A stretch of 64,000 nt of DNA from Tsuneonella dongtanensis. GTDB taxonomy: Bacteria; Pseudomonadota; Alphaproteobacteria; Sphingomonadales; Sphingomonadaceae. The notes beneath the pieces are model-generated. The model ran no database searches. It saw only the letters and a list, made by a program, of their open reading frames with translations, and was not told where the DNA came from. The translations under genes and the position numbers were made by a program. Location of the stretch: positions 186,001 through 250,000 of the forward strand of contig NZ_CP016591.1 in assembly GCF_001698205.1 (NCBI RefSeq), given 5' to 3'. Below are positions 33,721 through 43,260 of the stretch, one piece after another (position 1 is the first letter of the stretch; each line of letters opens with the position of its first letter).

Positions 33721-36066
33721 CTAGTCGTCCTTCTTGCTGTCCACCGACGCCGGCGCGTGCTTGTGCTCGCGCTTGGGCGTGAGCATGCCTTCGCTCACGA
33801 AGCCAATCCCGGTCGCGGCCTCGACGACGCGCTTCTTCAACTCGCCGCGCATCTTCTTGTACTCTTCTTCCATCGCCGGAGTGACGGTGGCACGCGAATC
33901 CTTGAGGGCGTCGGCGAAGTCGGCCGCGGTTACGGACTCGACCTCGCCTCCCACGCGGCGCAACGCGGTAAGGCCGGCGCGGCGGACGACATCTTCAAGA
34001 TCGGCACCGGTGAAGCGCTCGGTATCGGCGGCCACCCCTCCCAGATCGACGTCGTCGGCAAGCGGCATATTGCGCGTGTGGATGTTCAGAATCATCTCAC
34101 GGCCGCCTTTGTCGGGGGTTCCGACATAGACAAGCTCGTCGAATCGTCCCGGGCGCAAGAGCGCCGGATCGACCAGCGTGGGACGGTTGGTGGCCCCGAT
34201 CACGACGACCGACTGCAGCTCCTCGAGCCCGTCCATCTCGGCAAGGATCGTATTGACGACGCGTCCAGTCACCTGGGGCTCGCCCTGGCCGGACCCTCTG
34301 GCTGGCACAAGACTGTCGATTTCGTCGATGAAAAGCACGCACGGCGCGACGGCGCGGGCGCGCTGGAACAGCCGGGCGATCTGCTGCTCGCTCTCGCCAT
34401 ACCATTTGCTGAGGAGATCGGAGCTCTTCAGCGAAATGAAATTCGCTTCCGATTCCTTGGCGACTGCCTTGGCCAACAGGGTCTTGCCGGTGCCCGGAGG
34501 GCCATAGAGCAGGAAGCCCTTGGCCGGCCGGATGCCGAGCCTTCTGAAGGCATCGGGGTTCTTGAGCGGCAGCTCGATCCCTTCCTTCAGCGAGTCGATC
34601 GCTTCGGCCATGCCGCCGATATCGCTCCACGAGACGTTGGGGACCTGCACCATCACCTCGCGCATAGCGCTGGGCTGGACGCGCTTGAGGGCTTCGAGGA
34701 AGTCCTCGCGCCCGACATAGAGCTCCTCAAGCACTTCCGCCGGCACTTCGCGCGCGTCGAGATCGAGCTTGGGCATGATCCGCCGCACCGCCTCGATCGC
34801 CGCCTCGCGCGCGAGCGCCGCAATGTCCGCGCCGACGAAACCATGCGTGGTCCGAGCCAGTTCGTCGAGGTCGACCTTGTCGCCGAGGGGCATGCCGCGG
34901 GTGTGGATCGAGAGTATCTCGCGGCGGCCTTTCTCGTCGGGCACGCCGATCACGATCTCGCGGTCGAACCGGCCCGGACGGCGCAGCGCCTCGTCGATTG
35001 CATCGGGGCGATTGGTCGCCGCGATGACCACGATGTTCGAACGCGCCTCGAGGCCGTCCATCAGGGTCAGGAGCTGGGCGACGAGGCGCTTCTCGGCCTC
35101 GCCGGGAACCTGGCTCCGCTTCGGCGCGATGGAATCGATTTCGTCGATGAAAATGATCGCGGGTGAGTTCTTCGCCGCCTCCTCGAACACCTCGCGCAGG
35201 CGCTTTTCGCTCTCGCCATAGGCCGAACCCATGATCTCGGGCCCGTTTATGGTGATGAAGTGCGCGTCGCTCTCACTGGCGACGGCCTGGGCGAGCCGCG
35301 TCTTGCCCGTTCCCGGCGGGCCGTGGAGCAGCACGCCCTTCGGCGGGTCGACTCCCAGCCGCGTGAACAGTTCGGGATAGCGCAGCGGCAGCTCGACCAT
35401 CTCGCGCAGCTGCTGGATCGTGTCGCCGATGCCGCCGACGTCGTCGTAGTTGACCACGGCGCGCCCGTCGCGCGGCTCCTCGAATTCAGCCCGCAGCTCG
35501 ACCTCGGTGTTCTCGTCGATATGGACGATGCCCTTGGGCGAAGTCGAGACGACCGAAAGCCTGATCTGGGTGAGGGCATAGGCCGGCGCATTGAACATCC
35601 TGCGCACATCGGGCGGCATGTTCTGAACCGGTTGCTGGCCGGTCGTGGCGACCACGTCGCCCGCGACGAGGGGTTTGCCGAAGAAATTGCGCTGCAGTGC
35701 CTGCGTCGGTCCCTGGAGGCGCATCTCGCGCTGGGCCGGAGCGAAGACGACGCGCGTCGCGGGGCGCGACTGGGCGGCGCGGATGATCACGTGTTCGCCC
35801 GACCCGATCTCCGCATTGCCGCGCTGGAGCCCGTCGAGGCGCACGACCTCGAGCGACTGATCCTCGTCGTAGGCGGGCGCGGCGATCGCCGCAGTAGTCC
35901 GCTTGCCCGCGATCTCGACTACGTCGCCTTCGGTAATTCCAAGCTGCTGGAAAGCGGAGCGCGGCATGCGCGCGATGCCCTGGCCGCTCTCCTCCTGCCG
36001 TGCTGCTGCAACCTGCAGGCGGATGGTTCTTTCGTCCGTCGCCGCGATGGCGTCCGTGTCGGCCAT
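33721..36066 (-). CDS. CDC48/p97-family double AAA+ ATPase
   Basis: A 781-residue protein with the complete CDC48/VCP architecture: an N-terminal substrate/cofactor-binding domain (about 1-190), then two AAA+ modules. D1 has Walker A GPPGTGKT at 249-256, Walker B IIFIDEID at 304-311 and the arginine-finger segment RRPGRFDRE at 362-370. D2 has Walker A at 522-529 and Walker B VLFIDEID at 577-584. CDC48 unfolds or extracts proteins as a hexamer. In eukaryotes and archaea it is central to quality control; in bacteria it is patchy, and its partners here are unknown since ubiquitin is absent. The short C-terminal tail ends in charged residues. GAGGAAGGGG precedes the start. Confidence 0.9.
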   Translation of the reverse strand: MADTDAIAATDERTIRLQVAAARQEESGQGIARMPRSAFQQLGITEGDVVEIAGKRTTAAIAAPAYDEDQSLEVVRLDGLQRGNAEIGSGEHVIIRAAQSRPATRVVFAPAQREMRLQGPTQALQRNFFGKPLVAGDVVATTGQQPVQNMPPDVRRMFNAPAYALTQIRLSVVSTSPKGIVHIDENTEVELRAEFEEPRDGRAVVNYDDVGGIGDTIQQLREMVELPLRYPELFTRLGVDPPKGVLLHGPPGTGKTRLAQAVASESDAHFITINGPEIMGSAYGESEKRLREVFEEAAKNSPAIIFIDEIDSIAPKRSQVPGEAEKRLVAQLLTLMDGLEARSNIVVIAATNRPDAIDEALRRPGRFDREIVIGVPDEKGRREILSIHTRGMPLGDKVDLDELARTTHGFVGADIAALAREAAIEAVRRIMPKLDLDAREVPAEVLEELYVGREDFLEALKRVQPSAMREVMVQVPNVSWSDIGGMAEAIDSLKEGIELPLKNPDAFRRLGIRPAKGFLLYGPPGTGKTLLAKAVAKESEANFISLKSSDLLSKWYGESEQQIARLFQRARAVAPCVLFIDEIDSLVPARGSGQGEPQVTGRVVNTILAEMDGLEELQSVVVIGATNRPTLVDPALLRPGRFDELVYVGTPDKGGREMILNIHTRNMPLADDVDLGGVAADTERFTGADLEDVVRRAGLTALRRVGGEVESVTAADFADALKDSRATVTPAMEEEYKKMRGELKKRVVEAATGIGFVSEGMLTPKREHKHAPASVDSKKDD

Positions 36067-36429
36067 TTCTGGGCCCCTTCCTCGTCGCTTCCGTCTCGAT
36101 TCCCCCCTCAGCTAGGAAGCGGTCATCGCTTTGCCAATGAACGGGCGGCGATTCCGTGCCGAGCGGCCACCCGGAAAGCGGACAAAAAAAGGCCCGGTGG
36201 GAAAACCCGCCGGGCCTTGGAAGTCTTGGGAGAGGATGCCTGAAAGGCAGGTCGGAATATGTTGCGCTGCAGCGCATTGTGCAAGTGCGAAAAGGACATT
36301 CTCTGTGCCGTTTTTTGCAAGTCGCCGAAAAAGTGCCGGGCATGGCAGTCACATGACCAACCTGTGACGTCAGTGCGACCGTTCGCGGTTGATGACACTG
36401 GCATTGGCGCCCGCTAGAGACTCCGCCCG
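36067..36429. other. Intergenic region with cdc48 promoter side, orphan terminator and palindrome
   Basis: About 360 bases between the divergent cdc48 and scoA genes. It holds no convincing gene. Visible features are the minus-strand terminator at 36183-36218, a 14-base perfect palindrome TGCGCTGCAGCGCA at 36263-36276 followed by TTGTGCAA, and AT-richer stretches around 36295-36330. The terminator lies upstream of cdc48 on its own strand, so a separate short minus-strand transcript may end there. Confidence 0.5.
36183..36218 (-). terminator. Strong minus-strand terminator with no gene in front of it
   Basis: Stem GGCCCGGTGGG (36191-36201) / CCCGCCGGGCC (36206-36216), loop AAAA. Read on the minus strand it ends in seven T. 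The nearest gene upstream on that strand is several genes away, past the plus-strand sco operon, so it may end an unannotated small RNA. Confidence 0.75.
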
Positions 36430-37137
36430 ATGAACAAGATCTACCCCAGCGCCGCCGCCGCGCTTGACGGCATCCTGAAGAACGACATGCTCATCGCCAG
36501 CGGCGGCTTCGGCCTCTGCGGCATCCCCGAGCGCCTGCTAGACGCGATCCGCGACAGCGGCGTCACCGGCCTGACATTCGCCAGCAACAACGCCGGCATC
36601 GACAACGAGGGCATCGGCAAGCTGCTGCGCACCACGCAGGTGAAGAAGATGATCTCGTCCTACGTCGGCGAGAACAAGGAGTTCGAGCGCCAGTACCTGG
36701 CAGGCGAGCTCGAGGTCGAATTTTGCCCTCAGGGCACCCTCGCCGAGCGCATGCGGGCCGGCGGTGCGGGCATTCCCGGATTCTACACGAAAACCGGCGT
36801 CGGCACCAAGGTCGCGGAGGGGAAGGAGAGCAAGATCTTCGACGGCGAGGAATACATCCTCGAGCGGGGAATCTTCGCCGACCTGTCGATCGTCAAGGCG
36901 TGGAAGGCCGACGAGACCGGCAACCTCGTATTCCGCAAGACCGCGCGAAACTTCAACCAGCCGGCCGCGACCTGCGGGAAGGTGTGCGTCGTGGAGGTCG
37001 AAGAGATCGTCCCCGTCGGCAGTCTCGATCCCGATTGCATCCACTTGCCCGGGGTCTACGTGCAACGGATGATCGTCGGCGCGCCCTACGACAAGAAGAT
37101 CGAGTTTCGTACAGTCCGTGAACGGGAAGCCGCGTGA
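36430..37137 (+). CDS. scoA: Succinyl-CoA:3-ketoacid CoA-transferase subunit A
   Basis: A 235-residue alpha subunit of a class I 3-oxoacid CoA-transferase. The enzyme moves CoA from succinyl-CoA to acetoacetate for ketone-body or PHB-derived acetoacetate use. It has the glycine-rich start GGFGLCGIPERLLDAI and the GIPGFYTKTGVGT and RGIFADLSIVKAWKADETGN segments of the family. The catalytic glutamate is in the B subunit, encoded two genes downstream. Unusually, a lipoprotein gene is inserted between scoA and scoB. All genes from here to 41993 share the plus strand with short gaps. Confidence 0.93.
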   Translation: MNKIYPSAAAALDGILKNDMLIASGGFGLCGIPERLLDAIRDSGVTGLTFASNNAGIDNEGIGKLLRTTQVKKMISSYVGENKEFERQYLAGELEVEFCPQGTLAERMRAGGAGIPGFYTKTGVGTKVAEGKESKIFDGEEYILERGIFADLSIVKAWKADETGNLVFRKTARNFNQPAATCGKVCVVEVEEIVPVGSLDPDCIHLPGVYVQRMIVGAPYDKKIEFRTVREREAA

Positions 37138-37180
37138 ACCTTCGCACGCCGACCGGGTCGATCATGGGAGAATGAGGCGC

Positions 37181-38221
37181 ATGCGGGACAAACTAGCCCT
37201 GGCGACGGCGCTGCTGGCGGCCACTACCTTGTCGGGCTGCGTGGCTGCGGCGCTGCCGGTGCTCGCAGCCGGAGGAATCGCGAAGACGCGGATGGACGGA
37301 GACGAGCCGGCGAGGAACCGGCCGGCAGTCGTCCTCCCCGCGGAGCCGCGCCCTGTCGAGATCGCCTCTGCTCCGGCCCAGGCGCAGCCGCTTCCCGGAA
37401 CGCTTCCAGCAACGGTCCGCGAAGCGACATTCGCGGACGGTTCGACGGTGACGGTGATCAATGCATTGCCCGCTGCCAGAATATCCGGGGAGGCGGCGGC
37501 ACCAGTTGGTCGGACCTCCGCACAACCTGTGGTCCCGAGCGGGCAAGCCGTTGCCCCGAAAACCGATGCCCCGGCCGCCTCTCTGCCGAACGCCGCGGGA
37601 GTAAGGCTCACCAATCTCACCGAATTGCCCCCGCCTTCGTTCGCCCCCGTCGGTGGCGCTTCGGGCACGACCGCGACCGCCTTCGCGAAATTTGCCGTCC
37701 AGCAGGCAGCGATCCCCGTGGTCGGCGGCGAGCGCCGGTCGGCGGTCCTGGCGGATTCCGCAAGCATGGCGCCGGTTACGCGCGACTGCTCGATCCACCC
37801 CGCGGCGGTGCTGGTCGACCTCGATCCACAGACGGGCACGCTCGATCTGTCCCGACCGCTGCCGGCCGACCGCGAGCTTGTGGCCGGGCTGGCGGCCCTG
37901 CGCGCGGCGGATGTCGTGATCGGGTGGACGTCAAGCCGGACCGCCGACCAGGCGGGCGCTGTCCGCAAGGCCCTCCAGGCCTCCGGGCTCGACCCCGCTG
38001 GACGCGACCAGCTGGTGCTTCTTCGCTTTCCCGAAGAGCGCAAGCAGACCCGCCGCGACGACTTCGCCAAGGCGCACTGCGTCGTCGCGATCGCCGGCGA
38101 CGCGCGCTCCGATTTCGACGAACTGTTCGAATACCTGCGCGAGCCGGCCGCCGCAGCGCCGCTCGAATCGCTGATCGGCGCGGGCTGGTTCCTGCTGCCC
38201 ACTCCCCTGACCCCGAACTGA
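37181..38221 (+). CDS. Lipoprotein with a degenerate HAD-phosphatase-like domain
   Basis: A 346-residue protein starting [20 protein letters not shown], with lipobox and lipidated Cys20. Residues ~25-200 are low in complexity and rich in Ala, Pro and Val. The C-terminal ~150 residues look like a haloacid-dehalogenase fold: [11 protein letters not shown] in place of motif [11 protein letters not shown] as motif II, a lysine in EERKQTRR and [13 protein letters not shown] as motif IV. This suggests a lipid-anchored acid-phosphatase-like protein; activity is not assured. It sits between scoA and scoB, 13 bases before scoB. The start at 37181 has GAGG upstream; ATG at 37172 is an alternative. Confidence 0.65.
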   Translation: MRDKLALATALLAATTLSGCVAAALPVLAAGGIAKTRMDGDEPARNRPAVVLPAEPRPVEIASAPAQAQPLPGTLPATVREATFADGSTVTVINALPAARISGEAAAPVGRTSAQPVVPSGQAVAPKTDAPAASLPNAAGVRLTNLTELPPPSFAPVGGASGTTATAFAKFAVQQAAIPVVGGERRSAVLADSASMAPVTRDCSIHPAAVLVDLDPQTGTLDLSRPLPADRELVAGLAALRAADVVIGWTSSRTADQAGAVRKALQASGLDPAGRDQLVLLRFPEERKQTRRDDFAKAHCVVAIAGDARSDFDELFEYLREPAAAAPLESLIGAGWFLLPTPLTPN

Positions 38222-38234
38222 GGATCGAACGAGA

Positions 38235-38870
38235 ATGCCCTGGACCCGTGACGACATGGCCGCCCGCGCCGCCCGCGAGCTGGAGGACGGCTACTACGTC
38301 AACCTCGGCATCGGTATCCCGACGCTGGTGGCAAACCACATTCCCGAAGGGATGCACGTAACGCTGCAAAGCGAGAACGGCATGCTCGGCATCGGGCCAT
38401 TTCCGTATGACGACGAGGTCGATCCCGACCTCATCAACGCCGGCAAGCAGACGATCAGCGAGCTTCCGCACAGCGCCTATTTCGACAGCGCGGCGAGCTT
38501 TGCGATGATCCGCGGCGGGCACATCGACCTGACCGTGCTCGGCGCGATGGAAGTCGCCGAGAACGGCGACATCGCCAACTGGATGATCCCGGGCAAGATG
38601 ATCAAGGGCATGGGCGGCGCGATGGACCTCGTCGCCGGCGTCAAGAAGATCATCGTGGTAATGGAGCACACCGCCAAGGACGGCAGCCCCAAGTTCATCC
38701 CGTCCTGCACTTTGCCGCTCACGGGTCGCAACGTGGTCGATATGGTGATCACCGACCTCGCCGTCTTCCAGCGCAAGGACCACGACAGCCCGTTCCGCCT
38801 GATCGAGCTCGCCCCCGGCGTGTCGGCGGAGGAAGTCGCCAGCAAGACGACGGCCCACTACGAGGAGTGA
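38235..38870 (+). CDS. scoB: Succinyl-CoA:3-ketoacid CoA-transferase subunit B
   Basis: A 211-residue beta subunit, complete. The catalytic glutamate that forms the enzyme-CoA thioester is in the [10 protein letters not shown] motif (near residue 47). [14 protein letters not shown] and the [12 protein letters not shown] segments are conserved in the family. It pairs with ScoA encoded at 36430, from which it is separated by the lipoprotein gene. It ends 4 bases before a glutathione S-transferase gene. The separation of the two subunit genes does not by itself prevent assembly. Confidence 0.94.
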   Translation: MPWTRDDMAARAARELEDGYYVNLGIGIPTLVANHIPEGMHVTLQSENGMLGIGPFPYDDEVDPDLINAGKQTISELPHSAYFDSAASFAMIRGGHIDLTVLGAMEVAENGDIANWMIPGKMIKGMGGAMDLVAGVKKIIVVMEHTAKDGSPKFIPSCTLPLTGRNVVDMVITDLAVFQRKDHDSPFRLIELAPGVSAEEVASKTTAHYEE

Positions 38871-38874
38871 GACG

Positions 38875-39558
38875 ATGACGTCTTACACCCTCATCACCGC
38901 CAACCGGAACTACTCCAGCTGGTCGCTGCGCCCCTGGGTGCTGATGAAGGCGCTCGGCATCCCATTTGAAGACCGGATCGAACCGTTCACCAAGCCCATG
39001 AACTACGACGAGTTCCGGCCTTTCTCCCCCACCGGGCAGGTCCCTGTCCTGATCGACGGCGACACGACCGTCTGGGATTCGCTCGGCATCACGCTCTACC
39101 TTGCCGACCGGCACGACGGCATCTGGCCGAGCGACGAAGCAGCGCGCGCTTTCGCGCAGGCCGCCGTTGCGGAAATGCACGGGGGGTTTGCCGCCCTGCG
39201 CAACGAATGCACCATGAACGTGGGCGTTCGCGTGGAGCCAAGGCCGCACAGCGCCGCGCTTACGCGCGACGTCGCACGCATCCGCGAAATTTTCGAGACC
39301 GCCCTCGACCGGTTCGGCGGCCCGTGGCTGGGCGGCGCGTCGTTCACCGCGCTCGACGCATTCTACGCGCCGGTGGCCTTTCGCGTGCGAACCTATGGTT
39401 TGGACGTCGGACACGGAAAGGCCTGGGTCGAACGCGTCATCGCGCATCCTGCGATGCAGGAATGGGAAGCGGCCGCGCTCGCCGAAAGCTGGCGCGAAGC
39501 GAGCCACGAGGAAGAACTTGCCGCGGCGGGGCGAATCATCGCAGACTATCGCGCATAG
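38875..39558 (+). CDS. Glutathione S-transferase family protein
   Basis: A 227-residue two-domain GST. The N-terminal thioredoxin-like domain carries the active-site loop NYSSWSLRPWVLMKAL (Ser-Ser-Trp-Ser-type), with a cis-proline region TGQVPVLIDGD and the DSLGITLYLAD motif that binds glutathione. An all-helical C-terminal domain follows. The active-site SSWSLR pattern is that of a bacterial GST subgroup often involved in conjugation or dehalogenation of aromatic or aldehyde compounds. The substrate is unknown. It begins 4 bases after scoB and is probably cotranscribed with it. Confidence 0.9.
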   Translation: MTSYTLITANRNYSSWSLRPWVLMKALGIPFEDRIEPFTKPMNYDEFRPFSPTGQVPVLIDGDTTVWDSLGITLYLADRHDGIWPSDEAARAFAQAAVAEMHGGFAALRNECTMNVGVRVEPRPHSAALTRDVARIREIFETALDRFGGPWLGGASFTALDAFYAPVAFRVRTYGLDVGHGKAWVERVIAHPAMQEWEAAALAESWREASHEEELAAAGRIIADYRA

Positions 39559-39585
39559 GCGAGCAAGCCTGACCAGGGAGAGGTG

Positions 39586-40716
39586 ATGGACAATCGCGTC
39601 TGCGCGCTGACCGGCGCCGAGTTTCCCCTGTTCGCATTCAGCCACTGCCGCGACGTCGTCGCAGCGGTGAGCAAGGCGGGCGGCTTCGGGGTGCTGGGTG
39701 CGACCCGCTTCTCTCCCGAGCAGCTCGAGGAGGAGCTGGCCTGGATCGACGCCCATGTCGATGGAGCGCCATACGGGGTCGACGTGATCGTGCCCGAGAC
39801 GATCGATCCGCGCGTCGCCGATCTGTCCGACAACGCCACGCGCGCCGCGGCGATCGATGCGAAGTACGCCGAATTCGCGGCGGACCTGCTTGCACGGTAC
39901 GGGGTCGAAGCCAGTCGCAGCGTCACGCCCCTGCGCGAACGGATGGGCATCACTCCCGAGAATGGCATGGCGCTGATGGACGTGGCGTTTCGACATCCCA
40001 TCCGCCTGATCGCCAACGCGCTCGGCATTGCGCCGCCCGCGATGATCGCCGAGGGCAAGAAGCGCGGCGTGGCCGTCGCTGCGCTCGTCGGTGCCAAGGA
40101 GCACGCGATCCGCCAGGCCGAAGCGGGTGTGGACATCATCGTCGCCCAGGGCGGCGAAGCGGGTGGACATTGCGGTGAGGTCTCGACGCTAGTCCTGATA
40201 CCCGAGGTCGTTCGCGCGCTCGACCGCGCGGGCCACCGGACCCCGGTCCTGGCGGCTGGCGGAATCATGACGGGCGGCCAGATGGCGGCGATGATGGCGG
40301 CAGGCGCGCAAGGCGCCTGGACCGGCAGCGTCTGGCTGGCCACACCCGAAAGCGAGGCCAGCGAGGCCTTCCGCGAAAAGATGGTCACCGCCCGCAGCCG
40401 GGACACCGTCCGTTCACGCAGCCGGACCGGCAAGCCCGCACGCCAGCTCAAGACCGCATGGCACGAAGCGTGGGACGCTGACGACGGACCCGGCGCCTTG
40501 CCGATGCCGCTGATGGGCATGGTTTCCGAACCGGCGTTCGCGCGGATCGATCGGGCAGCCGAAGCGGGCAACGCCGAAGCGCGCGAGCTTGTGACCTATT
40601 TTGTCGGTCAGGGAGTGGGGCTGGTCGAGGACATCCGCCCCGCACGGGCGGTGGTCCAAGCCTTTCGCGAGGAATTCGTCGAGGCGGTCGAGCGGCTCTC
40701 CGGGGCGCTCGGCTGA
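39586..40716 (+). CDS. FMN-dependent nitronate monooxygenase family protein
   Basis: A 376-residue TIM-barrel flavoprotein of the 2-nitropropane dioxygenase/nitronate monooxygenase family. It has the glycine-rich AQGGEAGGHCGEV loop near the FMN phosphate and active site, VLAAGGIMTGGQMAAMMAAG at the second phosphate-binding loop, and AGGFGVLGATRFSP near the start. Members oxidise alkyl nitronates or reduce quinones or enoyl-CoA-type substrates, so the reaction is not fixed. The ATG at 39586, with GGGAGAGG upstream, is preferred over the GTG one codon before. It lies 27 bases after the GST gene and 5 bases before the MFS gene. Confidence 0.88.
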   Translation: MDNRVCALTGAEFPLFAFSHCRDVVAAVSKAGGFGVLGATRFSPEQLEEELAWIDAHVDGAPYGVDVIVPETIDPRVADLSDNATRAAAIDAKYAEFAADLLARYGVEASRSVTPLRERMGITPENGMALMDVAFRHPIRLIANALGIAPPAMIAEGKKRGVAVAALVGAKEHAIRQAEAGVDIIVAQGGEAGGHCGEVSTLVLIPEVVRALDRAGHRTPVLAAGGIMTGGQMAAMMAAGAQGAWTGSVWLATPESEASEAFREKMVTARSRDTVRSRSRTGKPARQLKTAWHEAWDADDGPGALPMPLMGMVSEPAFARIDRAAEAGNAEARELVTYFVGQGVGLVEDIRPARAVVQAFREEFVEAVERLSGALG

Positions 40717-40721
40717 CCGGC

Positions 40722-41993
40722 ATGAAACGCATGCGCAGCACGTCGCCGGGGCTCGCCCTGTTCCTTCTGACCGCGATCGGAACCATCGGTTTCGTCGATC
40801 GGATCGTGGTCAATGCGCTGGTCGAGCCGCTCAAGGCCGAATTCGACCTCAATGATGCACAGATCGGGCTGCTCGGTTTTGCCTATGCCGCGCTCAACAT
40901 CACGCTGGGTGTCGTCATCGCCCGCCTTGCCGAAAGCCGTCGGCGGCTGACGTTCACGGCCATCGGAACGTTCCTCTGGTCGCTCGCTGCGACCGCGAGC
41001 GGCCTCGTCACCGGATGGTACCAGCTCCTCGCCATGCGCATCGCCGTCGGTGTCGGCGAAGCGGTCGGCCTGCCCGCGAACCAGTCGGTCGTGGCCGACT
41101 ACTACCCGCCGCAGCGGCGCGCGTCGGCGATGTCGGTGCTCCTGCTGGCCCCTCCGGTGGGCGCGTTCATCGGCCTTGCCGGTGGTGGCTACATCGCGGA
41201 GATCTGGGGCTGGCGGTGGGCTTTCATCGTGACCGGCATTCCCGGACTGCTGCTCGCCGCGCTGGTCTGGGTGTTCGTCGCCGAACCCGGGCGCGGGACG
41301 CACGACGTGCAGGGCGACGATTCGGTGCCGGCGATCAAAGTGGTGTTACGCCGTCTTTGGAACGTAGCCAGCGCGCGGCACCTGGTGTTCGGCTCGTCGC
41401 TCGCCGCCCTCATGGGTTTCGGCCTGCTCGCCTTCATGCCGGCCCTGCTGAGCCGCCGTTTCGGGCTTTCGACGGGGGAAGCGGGCCTGACCACCGCGCT
41501 CATGGCGACCGTGCCTGCCGCACTTGCGATCGGGCTCGGCGGGTTCGTCGCGGACCGGCTCGCGCCCAAGTTTCCCCGGGTCTACGGCTGGCTTCCCGGC
41601 ATCAGCCTGCTCTTGAGTTTTCCGGTGTATGGCTTCGCGGTCACCCGCGACGAGTTGTGGCAAGTGATCGCGTTGATCATGTTTTCGACGCTGCTGCAGT
41701 TCAATTATCTCGGGCTGACCACCGGCACCGTGGCGAACCTCGTGCACCATCGTTCGCGCGCAACGGTCAACGCGCTCACCAACGTGCTCGGCGGGCTCGC
41801 CGGGGGGATCGGGCCGCTGATGATCGGTGCCGGCAGCGACCGATTACTCGCCACGGGCTACGACACGGGCACCGCGCTCGCCCTTTCAATGGCGATCTGC
41901 AGCGCAATCTACCTGTGGGCGGGCGCGCACTACCTGTTTGCCGCGCGAACGATCGCCGGCGATCTTGCCGACGTACGCGAAGGCCGGATTTAG
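40722..41993 (+). CDS. MFS transporter
   Basis: A 423-residue major facilitator with about twelve spans. The signature between spans 2 and 3 ([16 protein letters not shown]) is a loose form of the GxLaDrxGrr motif, and [20 protein letters not shown] corresponds to the span 4-5 region. It belongs to the branch usually annotated as hexuronate or sugar-acid/Spinster-like transporters ([18 protein letters not shown] at the start), but the substrate is not determinable. Last gene of the plus-strand sco run; its stop overlaps the convergent metK stop by 4 bases. Confidence 0.88.
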   Translation: MKRMRSTSPGLALFLLTAIGTIGFVDRIVVNALVEPLKAEFDLNDAQIGLLGFAYAALNITLGVVIARLAESRRRLTFTAIGTFLWSLAATASGLVTGWYQLLAMRIAVGVGEAVGLPANQSVVADYYPPQRRASAMSVLLLAPPVGAFIGLAGGGYIAEIWGWRWAFIVTGIPGLLLAALVWVFVAEPGRGTHDVQGDDSVPAIKVVLRRLWNVASARHLVFGSSLAALMGFGLLAFMPALLSRRFGLSTGEAGLTTALMATVPAALAIGLGGFVADRLAPKFPRVYGWLPGISLLLSFPVYGFAVTRDELWQVIALIMFSTLLQFNYLGLTTGTVANLVHHRSRATVNALTNVLGGLAGGIGPLMIGAGSDRLLATGYDTGTALALSMAICSAIYLWAGAHYLFAARTIAGDLADVREGRI

Positions 41994-43207
41994 CTCGTCG
42001 CGGCCTTTAGGGCGTCGACCAGGTCGGTCTTTTCCCACGGGAAATCGTCGCCCGACGCCTTGCGTCCGAAGTGGCCATAGGCCGCGGTCTTGCGGTAGAT
42101 CGGCTTGTTCAGCCCCAGGCCTTCGCGAATACCGCGCGGCGTGAGGCCGCCCAGCTTCTCGGCGGCGACGGCCTTGATCGCCTCTTCGAGCTTCTCGTCA
42201 GCGACGGTGCCCGTGCTGTGCGTGTCGACATAGAGCGAGAGCGGCTGCGACACGCCGATCGCATAGGCGATCTGGATCGTGCAGCGCCGCGCCAGGCCCG
42301 CCGCGACGACGTTCTTGGCAAGGTAGCGCGTGACGTAGGCGGCCGACCGGTCGACCTTCGTCGGGTCCTTGCCGCTGAACGCGCCGCCGCCATGTGGAGC
42401 GGCACCGCCATAGGTGTCGACGATGATCTTGCGGCCCGTGAGGCCCGCGTCGCCGTCGGGTCCGCCGATCTCGAACGAGCCGGTCGGATTGATGTGGTAG
42501 ACCGTCTCGTTGGTAAGCAGCTCACGCGGGAGGACGTCGGCGACCACCCCGCGGACGTAGTTGTGCAGCTCGGCCTCCTTCGCACCCTCGTCGTAGCCCT
42601 TGGCGTGCTGGGTGGAGACGACAATGGCCGTGGCCGCGGCGGGCTTGCCGCCGGCGAAACGAAGGGTGACCTGGCTCTTGGCGTCGGGCTCGAGGAAAGC
42701 GGCCTTGCCGCTTTTGCGGTCGGCGGCCATCCGCTCGAGGATCTTGTGGCTGTAGTCGAGCGTGGCGGGCATCAGGTCGGGCGTCTCGTCGCACGCGAAA
42801 CCGAACATGATCCCCTGGTCGCCTGCGCCCTCGTCCTTGTCGGCGCCCGCGTCGACACCCTGCGCGATGTGCGCCGACTGCGGGTGCAGGTTGTTGGAGA
42901 AGTCGAGCGTTTCCCAGTGGAACCCGTCCTGCTCGTACCCGATTTCGCGGACGACGCCGCGCACGGTGTCCTCGATTTCCTGTTCTACCCCGGGAGCCCA
43001 GTTGCCCTCGGTATCCATGATCCCTTCGCCGCGGATCTCCCCGGCGAGGACGACCTTCTGCGTGGTCGTCAGCGTTTCGCACGCGACGCGCGCATGCGGG
43101 TCCTTCGACAGGAACAGGTCCACGATCGCGTCGGAAATCTGGTCGGAGACCTTGTCCGGATGACCTTCGGATACGGATTCGGACGTGAACAGGAAGTCGG
43201 AACGCAT
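41990..43207 (-). CDS. metK: S-adenosylmethionine synthetase
   Basis: A 405-residue methionine adenosyltransferase, making SAM from methionine and ATP. The N-terminal [17 protein letters not shown], the [16 protein letters not shown] loop and the [19 protein letters not shown] magnesium/phosphate loop are all present. The start [13 protein letters not shown] is conserved. It follows lnt on the minus strand after only 53 bases, so the two are probably cotranscribed. In relatives metK is often followed by trmB, which here is 17 kb away at 59812. I saw no recognisable SAM riboswitch in the short leader. Confidence 0.97.
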   Translation of the reverse strand: MRSDFLFTSESVSEGHPDKVSDQISDAIVDLFLSKDPHARVACETLTTTQKVVLAGEIRGEGIMDTEGNWAPGVEQEIEDTVRGVVREIGYEQDGFHWETLDFSNNLHPQSAHIAQGVDAGADKDEGAGDQGIMFGFACDETPDLMPATLDYSHKILERMAADRKSGKAAFLEPDAKSQVTLRFAGGKPAAATAIVVSTQHAKGYDEGAKEAELHNYVRGVVADVLPRELLTNETVYHINPTGSFEIGGPDGDAGLTGRKIIVDTYGGAAPHGGGAFSGKDPTKVDRSAAYVTRYLAKNVVAAGLARRCTIQIAYAIGVSQPLSLYVDTHSTGTVADEKLEEAIKAVAAEKLGGLTPRGIREGLGLNKPIYRKTAAYGHFGRKASGDDFPWEKTDLVDALKAATS

Positions 43208-43260
43208 GGCTGTAGGGACCCCGATATAAGGAAAGCTTTATGTGTGGATACGGGTGCGGC

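Noticed and set aside
36123..36404. Short frames on both strands between cdc48 and scoA
   Set aside because: They run through the terminator hairpin, have no ribosome binding sites and no family-like sequence.
43208..43260. SAM riboswitch in front of metK
   Set aside because: The gap to lnt is only 53 bases and I could not match any SAM riboswitch class that I know; metK is likely expressed from the lnt transcript.
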